Source: Bacteroidales bacterium (GTDB lineage: Bacteria; Bacteroidota; Bacteroidia; Bacteroidales; JAGOPY01). From it: a DNA stretch of 64,000 bases. The number at the start of each line of letters is the position of its first letter. The first letter of the stretch is position 1. Below the pieces are notes generated by a model, which was not told where the DNA came from, did no database searches, and worked only from the letters and a program-made list of their open reading frames with translations. Positions 37,901-44,991 of this stretch are shown in pieces. Both the position numbers and the translations under genes were made by a program. The stretch lies in assembly GCA_017991835.1 (NCBI GenBank), contig JAGOPY010000004.1:124001-188000 (forward strand), given 5' to 3'.

Positions 37901-39399
37901 ATCCGATCCTGACCAATTATGCTGTGAGCATGGAAAGCTTCCCGCTGTGTGCCCAGGGTATGACCGAAGGCAGAATTTATCTTGACTTCGATCTGAAACT
38001 GGAATCGGTACAGCCGACCGGCATGGAGATGCTGCATGTCCAGGTATGGAACTGGGACAGCAAGATTTGGTCGACGGTAGCTACCTACAGCAATGTGGAT
38101 GGCAGCTTTGACTGGATGAGCGAACACCTGGATATCAAGTCGCAGGCAATGAACAAAGTGTTCAAGATCAGGTTCCATGCTATGGGAGCCAACTCGATCG
38201 ACATTTTGAGCTGGTTTGTTGACAATATTCACGTATACCGTGCCTGCGAAGGCGTAACGGATCTGACAGCTGCAGCTGATTACAACCAGGGCGGAATTGA
38301 ACTGAACTGGGTTGGCCCGGATCTGGATATCGTCGACGAATGGATCCACTGGGACGACGGCGTGTTCAGCGGCACCTCCATTGGAACCGGCGAAGCGGTA
38401 CAGTTTGATGTAGCTCATCGTTGGGAACCTGCACAGATGACCGAATGGGAAGGCGCCTCGGTAACCGAGATCGCATTTGTCCCGGCCGAAGCCAATTGTG
38501 CATACTACGTAAGGGTTTGGATCGGCGCAGGCGCTGCCAACCTGGTTGCAGACCAGATGGTACCCAGCCCGGTGATCGGCGAGTGGAACTATGTGACACT
38601 GGCCACCCCGGTACCGATCGATATCACCCAGGAGCTGTATATTGGCTACTATGTTGACGCCCAGACCGGTTACCCGGCAGGCTGCGACGACGGACCGGCC
38701 ATCGACGGCTACGGCAACATGATGAACTTCGGCGGCTGGCAGACCCTGCTGCAGATCAACCCGGAACTGGACTACAACTGGAACATTGCGGGCCACCTGC
38801 AGACGGTTACCGGCGCAGTGATGCCGATGAGCAAGACGGTAACCCCGAGTGCCATCAACGGACAGAGCCTGGTAATGAGCCCGGTACAAATGAACCAGAA
38901 GGTGTTTGCCCCGGCTAACGGCGGCAGGGATCTGTCGGGATACAACATCTACCGCAGCAAAGACGGCGGAGAGTATGCCCAGATCGATTTCGTCCCGGGC
39001 ACGGAGCTGACTTACCTGGATACCAGCGAAGACCTGGAATACCTGTCGACCTACTGCTACATGGTTACGGCTGTATGGGCAGGAGAGACGGGAGATGTGT
39101 GCGAAAGCGCCTTCTCGGCTGTTGACTGCGATCTGTGGAATAATGTGGGTATCAATGAAGGAGCCAATGGTAGCTTCGGTCTGTACCCGAACCCGGCCGA
39201 CGATCATGTGTTCATCACCACGACCGACGAACTGAAACGGGTTACGGTGTACAATGCGCTGGGCCAGCTGGTAGTCGACGAGATCACCACGGGCAAACAG
39301 TACGAACTGGCTACGGCGAGCTACACGATCGGCGTGTACATGGTACGCGTCGAGACGGCAGCCGGCGTGACCACCCGTACACTGACCATCCAGAGATAA
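31912..39399 (+). CDS. Giant T9SS-secreted multidomain surface protein, copy D (2495 aa)
   Basis: The signal peptide covers residues 1-25 (ending PNAFSQ). The head (26-210; YGPWGNYWENCHTQQLYLAS) is shared with copy C. A carboxypeptidase-regulatory-like domain begins near 211 and the Ig-like domain near 293. Instead of the PEVDYVP insert found in A to C, this copy carries the YGDGWNG module inside the Ig-like domain (about 337-440) at the same insertion point, before GSWLTMDDYSGDVPGFGG. Fn3 (from 504) and GEVED (from 640) follow, and then the same order as A at about minus 191 residues: DDGEADDYF module, jelly roll, propeller, second jelly roll, HWDDGVFSG module, Fn3 and T9SS sorting domain. 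The propeller DNA is identical to copy C over 619 bp. The terminator matches that of gene B. It is predicted to be secreted and surface-attached; the ligand is unknown. Confidence 0.9.
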   Translation: MKKVTQFLMVMAMFLALLSPNAFSQTYIEIGNGTTYGTSPGYYGPWGNYWENCHTQQLYLASELGAPTGKKFTDLAWNFERVSSGTNNHLNNVTIRIKETTLTSLPSGAYIDMTGATQVFYASSFTPTTTTGWKVIDITDYIWTGTNNIIIDVLWGDNGYWNSTYYRTYKTNAGYNRTIIGYADSETPPNYDGVSTYYDNMRFYWIPLIPPGNIEGYVFNYDGLSISGATVAVNGGPSTVTNAAGYYYLGNVNGGPQTVYCYKEGYNGITTSLQVISNQTIQHNFTLTQPSMVVNPLYVEQTLNPNEYYTFSMNVLNNGTGPLHWESTINMLTMPILPCEYSIALYDTYGDGWNGGTLDVLVNGVVVLDNITLSSGSGPAWYYFTVISGDMITTQFTAGSWAGEPYYYIYNSAGDQVWYSPPASAGPPNITAGQLYASCSGGSWLTMDDYSGDVPGFGGVDNIPTHMDAANTTAGEIYTGEIVFTSTPNVGTITVPVTMIISGPALQSPENLEATLVNDITGQVSLTWTFAGDVFQFFLIKRDGVIIGTTTNTNYLDILPDFGTYCYTVQAVYDEGATSPAGPACVEWPNPEIFVNPMALEGWVWVDHQVTVYTTITNTGVGTLYYEFPDFIGTMTNDTRAYCAGSGGCDEYISKVEFNTINQSSGCSGYANYTNVSTEVEADETYQIKVTVGNLYSGDIVGVWVDWDQDEEFDEALVQLTGSGSLYTGNITVPEDAEGGPTRMRVRLQYYGTLQPCGTTSYGEVEDYTLDVQSGFIIAVEPNFGTIASGESQVVAITYSAEGYEPGDYTEDLILNSNDQDEPEVIIANTMHVYMPGQFAGMVHDNDDGSPLNGVTVTAGPFQTTTNEDGNYSLYVDQGTYDVVFQKVGYMTVTVADTFALAGIVTPINIGMWDANYAPGMVHAEVMDNDVWCEITWTLPEGPYEITYDDGEADDYFIFASAGGMNAVKFTPSGYPATVIGGQFYVGDGSFPGPFIGTQFGVAIFDDDGANGLPGTMLDSNGVTVNNYGWVSLDWMNATIEDGSFYLAMIQVGSNPNAAPIGVDTDNPTYFRSYIFIPGAPSWSLSPMQDLMIRAWVSGPEGDMMANNAKGEWKATPKVPATWTKYAATASGTLPKILPGYERNDARIRPVMGMANRDVTNYRVARYSNFDPNGSPAAGTLTELATTTNQFYNDYAWAGLPMGWYAYGVKALYTSGLYSNYTISNIVGHLMDYQVTVNVTLSTGLEPSNVEVTLKAREYPYEDFFAVTPASGTVVFDMVWRGHYDVCAFKIGYDEYCIENAFINSDKVYNIMLSEKKYPPTCLVVDPVSLEATWCEPLRTAIDEDFEDAVFPPAGWQILSQGEGGWVRTDDGSSGSWTIPTWDSYYAVANDDAAGSDNDGCCDYLITPPCDMRESEGYVLSFNSYYDGLYGQLAFVEYSIDGGATWEVLSQMMPGTSWTDQEIDLAAFSGLAGPANVWFAFHADDAGEYASGWAIDNVLVQVPAPAANYIDFWVFLDNAFKGVTTETNWNYAPLWYGQTYTASVAARYTSGLSAKDYYTFFCEYLFPPDSLEGFAPDDAAILTWWPPLEYWPVMATAGNGPQYSKSEINFIAGEVANKEAISRQGAEDVILSETGTRDIGDVVLSFPWTGGGLCWGICDDTENLWISDPNVSATVIYEVDYEGTVTGNTITISQGQSWVGDMVSDGEFLYGCLVGGPNSIVKVDLATGETVGTIGGDFTVTSQRGLAADFINEEFYIGGWNSNQIWRTDWEGTTISTFGFSGVSGLAWHPNGGPDNGALWVVVNAATDNVTEVDPNNGWATIQAFVMPNDQGYSGAGMEIKNSGEYAGYLWIPNQSDNTVYLVEAENLEVGPVAGLPENILGYNVYRDMEFVAYTAHTPEEEYVMQGYVDENLDPGIYMYSVTAVYDLARYGFPGETGESMHEGPAEVVVDYCFELEFMETWSLGNFDDNNWLTDGSNWSINGQEGNPEPVAEFTWDPILTNYAVSMESFPLCAQGMTEGRIYLDFDLKLESVQPTGMEMLHVQVWNWDSKIWSTVATYSNVDGSFDWMSEHLDIKSQAMNKVFKIRFHAMGANSIDILSWFVDNIHVYRACEGVTDLTAAADYNQGGIELNWVGPDLDIVDEWIHWDDGVFSGTSIGTGEAVQFDVAHRWEPAQMTEWEGASVTEIAFVPAEANCAYYVRVWIGAGAANLVADQMVPSPVIGEWNYVTLATPVPIDITQELYIGYYVDAQTGYPAGCDDGPAIDGYGNMMNFGGWQTLLQINPELDYNWNIAGHLQTVTGAVMPMSKTVTPSAINGQSLVMSPVQMNQKVFAPANGGRDLSGYNIYRSKDGGEYAQIDFVPGTELTYLDTSEDLEYLSTYCYMVTAVWAGETGDVCESAFSAVDCDLWNNVGINEGANGSFGLYPNPADDHVFITTTDELKRVTVYNALGQLVVDEITTGKQYELATASYTIGVYMVRVETAAGVTTRTLTIQR
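36751..37369 (+). repeat. 619-bp block of gene D identical to gene C (29032-29650)
   Basis: Partner of the block in gene C, covering the beta-propeller-like module. Confidence 0.85.
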
Positions 39400-39422
39400 T
39401 ATCACAGGATAACTGATAAATG

Positions 39423-39450
39423 AAAGGCCGGCCTCGCCGGCCTTTTTTTT
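39423..39450 (+). terminator. Intrinsic terminator of gene D
   Basis: The same perfect 10-bp stem and CTC loop as after gene B (AAAGGCCGGC / GCCGGCCTTT) with a T-run. The UTR between stop codon and stem is also nearly identical to that of gene B. Confidence 0.94.
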
Positions 39451-39468
39451 CGTCATTATCCGAAAACA

Positions 39469-39505
39469 TGCAACCAATCTTAATTATTTAATGTCTTATC
39501 ATTGT
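39469..39505 (+). promoter_or_regulatory. Shared ECF-sigma-like promoter upstream of gene E
   Basis: TGCAACC (39469-39475), a 17-base spacer, TGTCTTA (39493-39499), then TCATTG. The spacer is one base longer than in the other three copies. Confidence 0.57.
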
Positions 39506-39569
39506 AACATTAACCTGAAAAATAAGTATATCAGTAAGTCATGCCGCATTATTAATCCGGCTTCTTGAA

Positions 39570-42500
39570 ATGAGGATAACCATTAAAATATCCCTTTTAT
39601 TTTTGATTATGATCGGACCTGGCCTGTCTGCAGGTCTGGCCTCATCGCGTGCTGATGGCTTTATTTCAGGTTATGTATTTAATTATTATGGTGTTGCAAT
39701 ATCAGGCGCTACCATAGGCAAAGAGAACGGGCCGTTTACAACCTCCGACAACAACGGGTACTATATATTGGACCGTTTACCCGAAGGGGAGCATGATATC
39801 GGCTGCGGCAAACCGGGGTACAACTTCTCATGGATTACCGTCACCGTAATTTCTGCTGATACTACCTACCAGAATTTCACCCTCACACAACCGGAAATGG
39901 TGATCAATCCTTTACTGATTGAGCAAACCCTTAATCCTGGTGAATATATCACAACATATATCAATATTCTTAATACCGGAACGGGGACATTACACTGGGA
40001 ATCCGTCATTGATTACTCTGCACAGAGCAGGGAGATCAATTCGGAATGGTTGACCATGGGAAGTTACCAGGGTGATGTTGAGCCGTTTGGCGGCCTGGCC
40101 AACGTTCCGGTCTATTTAAATGCAACGGGTTCTGTTTCGGGACAGACCTATTCGGCCGCTATCATGTTTTCTTCGGTCCCGAATGTGGGTAATATTACAG
40201 TTCCGGTTACTATGACGGTAATGGGGAATGAGCTGATCCCTCCTGAAAACCTTGAAGTGAGCCTATTAGATAATGTCGATGGAATTGTCGATTTATCGTG
40301 GGAATGGAGCGGGGATGCCTTTCAATTTTTCCTGATCCGGCGAAACGGGCAAATTATCGCTACCCCAACACAGACCTCCTTTCAGGATATTCTTGAGAAC
40401 CATGGAATCTTCTGCTATACGGTTCAGGCTGTTTACCATGAAGGCGTTACATCACCTGCCGGACCTGCATGCATCGAATGGCCCGATCCATTGCTTCAAA
40501 TAAATCCTGTCGAACTGGAAGGTGCAGTCTGGCCTGGTTATGAGGTGGATGTTTTTACCACTTTGTCCAACCAGGGAGAAGGTACATTGTCGTTTTCCTT
40601 TCCTGAATTTGCTGCCCTGGCCCTGGCCGGCAACTCTTCGGTCCGTGGCGCAGGTGGCCCGGATGACTTTGGATATGTCTGGATCGATAACGATGAGCCG
40701 GAAGGCCCCTCTTTCAAATTCCTGGATATCTCCACCACCGGAAATCCTGTTTTCGGTATCTCCGACGATAACGTCGTAGGGCCTTTTCCGGTCGGTTTTG
40801 ATTTTCCGTATTATGGAGAAAATAAAACCCAGTTTTGGATAAATTCAAATGGTGCTGTCGGTTTTACCCCCAATTATATTACCCTGGGAAATACCGGTAT
40901 TCCAACAAACAGCTCGGTTTACAGGGATTTTATCGCATGGTTGTGGGATGACCTTGTTTTTATTACCGGTACCAGCCAGGTGTTCTATCAGACGGTGGGT
41001 AACAAGCTCTACATCCAGTTTAAGAATATCCAGCATTTTAACCAGGATGATCTCTATATTAATGCCGAAATCATCCTCAATAAAAATGGGAAGATCATTG
41101 TTATATATGAAGATATTGATGAAGGTGTGATCCTGAACACCTGCACCGTCGGGCTTCAATCCCATGACCCGGAGGTGGGATTGCAGGTGGCATTTAACCA
41201 GGAATATCTTCATGATGACCTGGTTATCCTTTACAGTGTTCCGGCCGATTTTATCACCCAGGTGACTCCGGCCTCCGGTACCATCCCGCAAGGTACTTCA
41301 ACCGTCGTAACAATTACCTATGATTCAAAGGATTACGGGCCGGGTGCTTATTCTGACGATTTGTTGCTGTTTACCAATGATATCGAAAATGATCAGATGG
41401 TATTGGAGAATACCATGTTTGTTTATCTTCCCGGTATTTTCAGCGGTGTCGTCACGGATATGGATAACGATGAACCCCTCAATGGCGTTTCGGTAACTGC
41501 CGGACCCTTTCAGACAACGACCGGCGAAAATGGTGAATACACTCTTTTTGTAGATGAAGGAAGGTATGATGTGGTGTTCGGTAAACTGGGCTATATTCCG
41601 GTCACGATATATGATACCGCTACCGCTCAGGGAAATATTACCCCGGTTAATACAGGCCTCTGGGACATGAATTATGCCCCCGGATTTGTCAGCGCCTCGG
41701 TCAATGCCGGTGAAACCTGGTGCAATGTCGCCTGGAGCCTGCCAAACGGTCCTTATGAAGTGATCATGGATGATGGAGAAGCCGATGATTTTTTCGTTTA
41801 TGCACAGGCCGGGAGCTGGTCGGCCGTTAAATTTATGCCAACAGGGTATCCGGCCCTGGTCCTGGGAGGAAAGTTTTATGTTGGTGATGGCAGTTTTCCG
41901 GGGCCTTTCCTGGGGACCGATTTTGGAGTAGCCGTTTTTGATGATGATGGCGTTGACGGAAAACCCGGCACCATGCTCGATTCTACCGGCGTTACCGTCA
42001 ATAATTCGGGATGGGTCAGCCTCGACGGATTGAATGTTCTGATTACCGAAGGAAGTTTTTACCTCGCCATGTACCAGGCAGGAAATGTCCCTTTTGCCGC
42101 ACCCATCGGCATCGATTCCGACAATCCCGTCCAATATCGCAGTTATATCCAATTTCAGGATAATGGATGGATGCTGTCGCCACTCCAGGATTTTATGATC
42201 AGGGCCTGGATCTCGGGACCGGAGAATGATATGAAAATGCCCGTTCCGCAGTTATCACTGAAAGCGATCCCCAAAATCCCATCTTCCTGGAATAAATATG
42301 CTTATACCAAAAGCGGGAATATCCCTTTACTCGTTCCCGGCTATGAGCGATATGAATTCGAGCTGACCGGTGTGAACAGGCCTGCAGTCAGAGATGTGGT
42401 CTCATACCAGGTAGTCCGGTTTTCGGATTTTGATCCCGATCTGCCTCCCCAGACCGGTAATGAAACCATTCTGGATACGCTGACCGACCTGTCGTACCCC

Positions 42501-44954
42501 GACAGCGCATTTGGGTCATTGCAGCAAGGCTGGTATGCTTATGGGGTCAGGGCATTGTTTACCAGTGGATTGTACTCCGATTTCAGGATTTCCAATACGG
42601 TTGGAAGAATGATGGATTGCACCGCCGGCTTTAGTATTTCGCTCAGTACGGGGGAAGAACCTTCCGGAGTGGAAATTTCGATGACCGGGTATGATTTTCC
42701 TTATGCAACGATTACGGAAACAACCGATCCGGACGGGAATGCAATACTGGAGCCGGTTTGGAAAGGGCATTATGACATTCGGATATACAAGATCGGATAT
42801 GATCCATATCTTATTACAGATGAATATATTGAAGATGATGTTTCTTTCGAAGTTGTCTTAAGTGAGAAGAAATACCCGCCCACCTGCCTTCAGGTTGATT
42901 CCCTCTCGCTGATGGGTAATTGGTGCGAGCCACTGTTCTCATTGCTGGATGAGGATTTTGAATCTGCTGTTTTTCCACCCTCCGGATGGCAAAACCTGAC
43001 CTCAAGCCAGGCTGGAGGCTGGATGAGGGGCTCCAATGGCAGCAGTCCGAACTGGACAATTCCGGCGCATGACAGCTTTTATGCTTATGTCAATGATGAT
43101 GCCGCCGGGTCGGAGAGCGATGGATGCTGCGACTACCTGGTCACACCGGCTCTTGACCTGCGAGAAAGTGAAGGCTTTGTCCTCAGTTTCGATAGTTATT
43201 ATGATGGCTTTTACGGACAATTGGCATCGGTTGAATATTCCACCGACGGAGGCGGTTCTTGGGAAACTCTTTACAACCTGCCGCCCGATACCTCCTGGCA
43301 TTCGATGGACGTCGACCTTTCAGCATTCAGCGGACAGAACGGCTATTCAGAGATCTGGCTGGCTTTCCATGCCGACGACGGCGGCGAGTACGCTTCAGGC
43401 TGGGCAGTAGATAATGTCAGGGTCGGTGTGCCTGCTCCGGCTGCAGGGTACCTCGATTTTGCGGTGTTCCTGGATGGGGCCCTGCTGGGCATGACTTCGC
43501 AGACTTCCTGGGATTTTGCTCCCCTGCCTTACGGGCAAACATACACGGCCAGCGTCGCAGCAAGATATTCAAGCGGACTTTCGGAAAAAGATTACGACAC
43601 TTTCCGCTCGGTCTATCTTTTTCCACCGAAAAACCTGACGGGCTCTGCTCCGGATGATGCCGTTATCCTTCATTGGGACCCGCCGGGAGTTGTCGTTCCC
43701 TTCAATCTGCTGGGATACAACATTTACAAGAATGGCGCTTTACTAATTTATAAAGATCATGAAGGAGGCTGGGAACCTCAGGAATATGTGGAACCGGAAA
43801 TGCAACCGGGAATCTATCAGTATGAGGTAACCGGTGTCTACGAACTGGCTTCCTATGGATTTCCGGGCGAGACGGGAGAATCGATGAAAGAAGGCCCTGA
43901 ACCGGTGACTGTTGATTACTGCACCGAACTCGAATTTATAGAAACATGGGAGATTGAAAGTTTTAATGAAACCAGCTGGAATTCTGACGGTGATAACTGG
44001 TTTGTCAATGGCCGCGCCGGTAACCCGGTGCCCTGCGCTGAATTCTCCCAGGTGCCTGTTGTGACGGATTATTTCCTGCCCCTGGAATCGTATCCCATCT
44101 GTGCTGTGGGCATTACCGAGGGCGAAATCTGGCTGACTTTTGATATTGCCGGTTATTCGGTCCTGAATACGGGGGAGGAACAAATGCTGGTTCAGGTCTG
44201 GAACTGGGAATCACAGATATGGTCAACCGTCGGGGAATTCAGCAATATTGACGGATCCTTTGACTGGACTCCCGGCCGGATCAATATCAGGCCGTACGTT
44301 ATGAACTCGATCTTTAAAATACGATTTGTGGCTAAAGGGATCAATTCCGCTAACATCCGTGGCTGGTTCCTCGATAATATCCATGTGTTCCGCTCCTGTA
44401 CCGCACCATATGAACTTCAAACCGATCCATACTCCAACGACGGCATTCACCTCTCCTGGCTCCTGGGCGATTACAACGGCACCCGTGAACTTAATGCCGT
44501 AAATATCTACCGAAGCGCAAACGGAGGCGCATTCCAGGCCCTGGCAACTTTAACAGGCGGGCACGAGTACACCGATCCCGACTCAAACCTGTCGTTCGGC
44601 TCATTCTATTGTTATAAGGTAAATGCCATCTGGCAAAGCGAAACGGATTACTGCGAAAGTACTTACTCCAACGAAGCCTGTATTGTATGGACAGGTATGG
44701 AACCGCCGCAAAATGAGGTTACCGGTGATATTTCTATCTATCCGAATCCTGCAGGAGATTATTTTGTGGTTTCTTCTGCTATGCCCGTGCGCAAGGTTGA
44801 GGTCTTCAGCCCGGAAGGGAAAAAGCTGATGGAAAAACAGGATGTTATCAGCGGGACGCGGTTCAGTACTACCCATCTCGATTCCGGGATATACATCGTG
44901 CGTGTTTCGGGCGACCAATGGCAGGCTGGCCGGAGACTCGTCATCATCCGATAG
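39570..44954 (+). CDS. T9SS-secreted multidomain surface protein, backbone copy E (1794 aa)
   Basis: The N-terminus MRITIKISLLFLIMIG followed by LASSRA is a probable signal peptide (about 1-26). There is no extra head: the carboxypeptidase-regulatory-like domain starts at once (28-105; ISGYVFNYYGVAISGATIG). An uninterrupted Ig-like domain (about 110-215) and Fn3 (about 220) follow. A nidogen-like module (361-555; DDFGYVWIDNDE) occupies the GEVED position, as in B. Then come the regulatory-like domain (621), DDGEADDFF module (728), jelly roll with GCCDYLVTPALDL (1128-1290), Fn3, second jelly roll (1455-1620), Fn3 and T9SS sorting domain (1720-1794; ISIYPNPAGDYF, GIYIVRVSG). It lacks the Ig-loop insert, the beta-propeller and the HWDDGVFSG module of A to C. 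Protein and DNA are clearly more diverged, with no long identical blocks. The stop lies 38 bases before the ABC-F gene. Confidence 0.9.
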   Translation: MRITIKISLLFLIMIGPGLSAGLASSRADGFISGYVFNYYGVAISGATIGKENGPFTTSDNNGYYILDRLPEGEHDIGCGKPGYNFSWITVTVISADTTYQNFTLTQPEMVINPLLIEQTLNPGEYITTYINILNTGTGTLHWESVIDYSAQSREINSEWLTMGSYQGDVEPFGGLANVPVYLNATGSVSGQTYSAAIMFSSVPNVGNITVPVTMTVMGNELIPPENLEVSLLDNVDGIVDLSWEWSGDAFQFFLIRRNGQIIATPTQTSFQDILENHGIFCYTVQAVYHEGVTSPAGPACIEWPDPLLQINPVELEGAVWPGYEVDVFTTLSNQGEGTLSFSFPEFAALALAGNSSVRGAGGPDDFGYVWIDNDEPEGPSFKFLDISTTGNPVFGISDDNVVGPFPVGFDFPYYGENKTQFWINSNGAVGFTPNYITLGNTGIPTNSSVYRDFIAWLWDDLVFITGTSQVFYQTVGNKLYIQFKNIQHFNQDDLYINAEIILNKNGKIIVIYEDIDEGVILNTCTVGLQSHDPEVGLQVAFNQEYLHDDLVILYSVPADFITQVTPASGTIPQGTSTVVTITYDSKDYGPGAYSDDLLLFTNDIENDQMVLENTMFVYLPGIFSGVVTDMDNDEPLNGVSVTAGPFQTTTGENGEYTLFVDEGRYDVVFGKLGYIPVTIYDTATAQGNITPVNTGLWDMNYAPGFVSASVNAGETWCNVAWSLPNGPYEVIMDDGEADDFFVYAQAGSWSAVKFMPTGYPALVLGGKFYVGDGSFPGPFLGTDFGVAVFDDDGVDGKPGTMLDSTGVTVNNSGWVSLDGLNVLITEGSFYLAMYQAGNVPFAAPIGIDSDNPVQYRSYIQFQDNGWMLSPLQDFMIRAWISGPENDMKMPVPQLSLKAIPKIPSSWNKYAYTKSGNIPLLVPGYERYEFELTGVNRPAVRDVVSYQVVRFSDFDPDLPPQTGNETILDTLTDLSYPDSAFGSLQQGWYAYGVRALFTSGLYSDFRISNTVGRMMDCTAGFSISLSTGEEPSGVEISMTGYDFPYATITETTDPDGNAILEPVWKGHYDIRIYKIGYDPYLITDEYIEDDVSFEVVLSEKKYPPTCLQVDSLSLMGNWCEPLFSLLDEDFESAVFPPSGWQNLTSSQAGGWMRGSNGSSPNWTIPAHDSFYAYVNDDAAGSESDGCCDYLVTPALDLRESEGFVLSFDSYYDGFYGQLASVEYSTDGGGSWETLYNLPPDTSWHSMDVDLSAFSGQNGYSEIWLAFHADDGGEYASGWAVDNVRVGVPAPAAGYLDFAVFLDGALLGMTSQTSWDFAPLPYGQTYTASVAARYSSGLSEKDYDTFRSVYLFPPKNLTGSAPDDAVILHWDPPGVVVPFNLLGYNIYKNGALLIYKDHEGGWEPQEYVEPEMQPGIYQYEVTGVYELASYGFPGETGESMKEGPEPVTVDYCTELEFIETWEIESFNETSWNSDGDNWFVNGRAGNPVPCAEFSQVPVVTDYFLPLESYPICAVGITEGEIWLTFDIAGYSVLNTGEEQMLVQVWNWESQIWSTVGEFSNIDGSFDWTPGRINIRPYVMNSIFKIRFVAKGINSANIRGWFLDNIHVFRSCTAPYELQTDPYSNDGIHLSWLLGDYNGTRELNAVNIYRSANGGAFQALATLTGGHEYTDPDSNLSFGSFYCYKVNAIWQSETDYCESTYSNEACIVWTGMEPPQNEVTGDISIYPNPAGDYFVVSSAMPVRKVEVFSPEGKKLMEKQDVISGTRFSTTHLDSGIYIVRVSGDQWQAGRRLVIIR

Positions 44955-44965
44955 CGAAAATTCCC

Positions 44966-44973
44966 TATTTTTG
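44966..44973 (+). promoter_or_regulatory. Putative -7 box for the ABC-F gene
   Basis: TATTTTTG matches TAnnTTTG and ends 18 bases before the ATG, immediately after the stop of gene E. No clear -33 element is seen. Confidence 0.42.
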
Positions 44974-44991
44974 CCGCCATACCGGTAAAAC

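Noticed and set aside
6527..39399. Genes A to D as one assembly artefact of a single gene
   Set aside because: Each has its own signal peptide, head, module set and 3' end, and B, C and D differ throughout much of the core. Artefact cannot be fully excluded for the identical blocks, but not for the array as a whole.
37537..39477. A 646-codon open frame antisense to gene D
   Set aside because: It lies wholly within a conserved coding region, has no family signature and reads like codon-bias shadow of the sense frame. Similar but shorter antisense frames appear at matching places in A, B and C.
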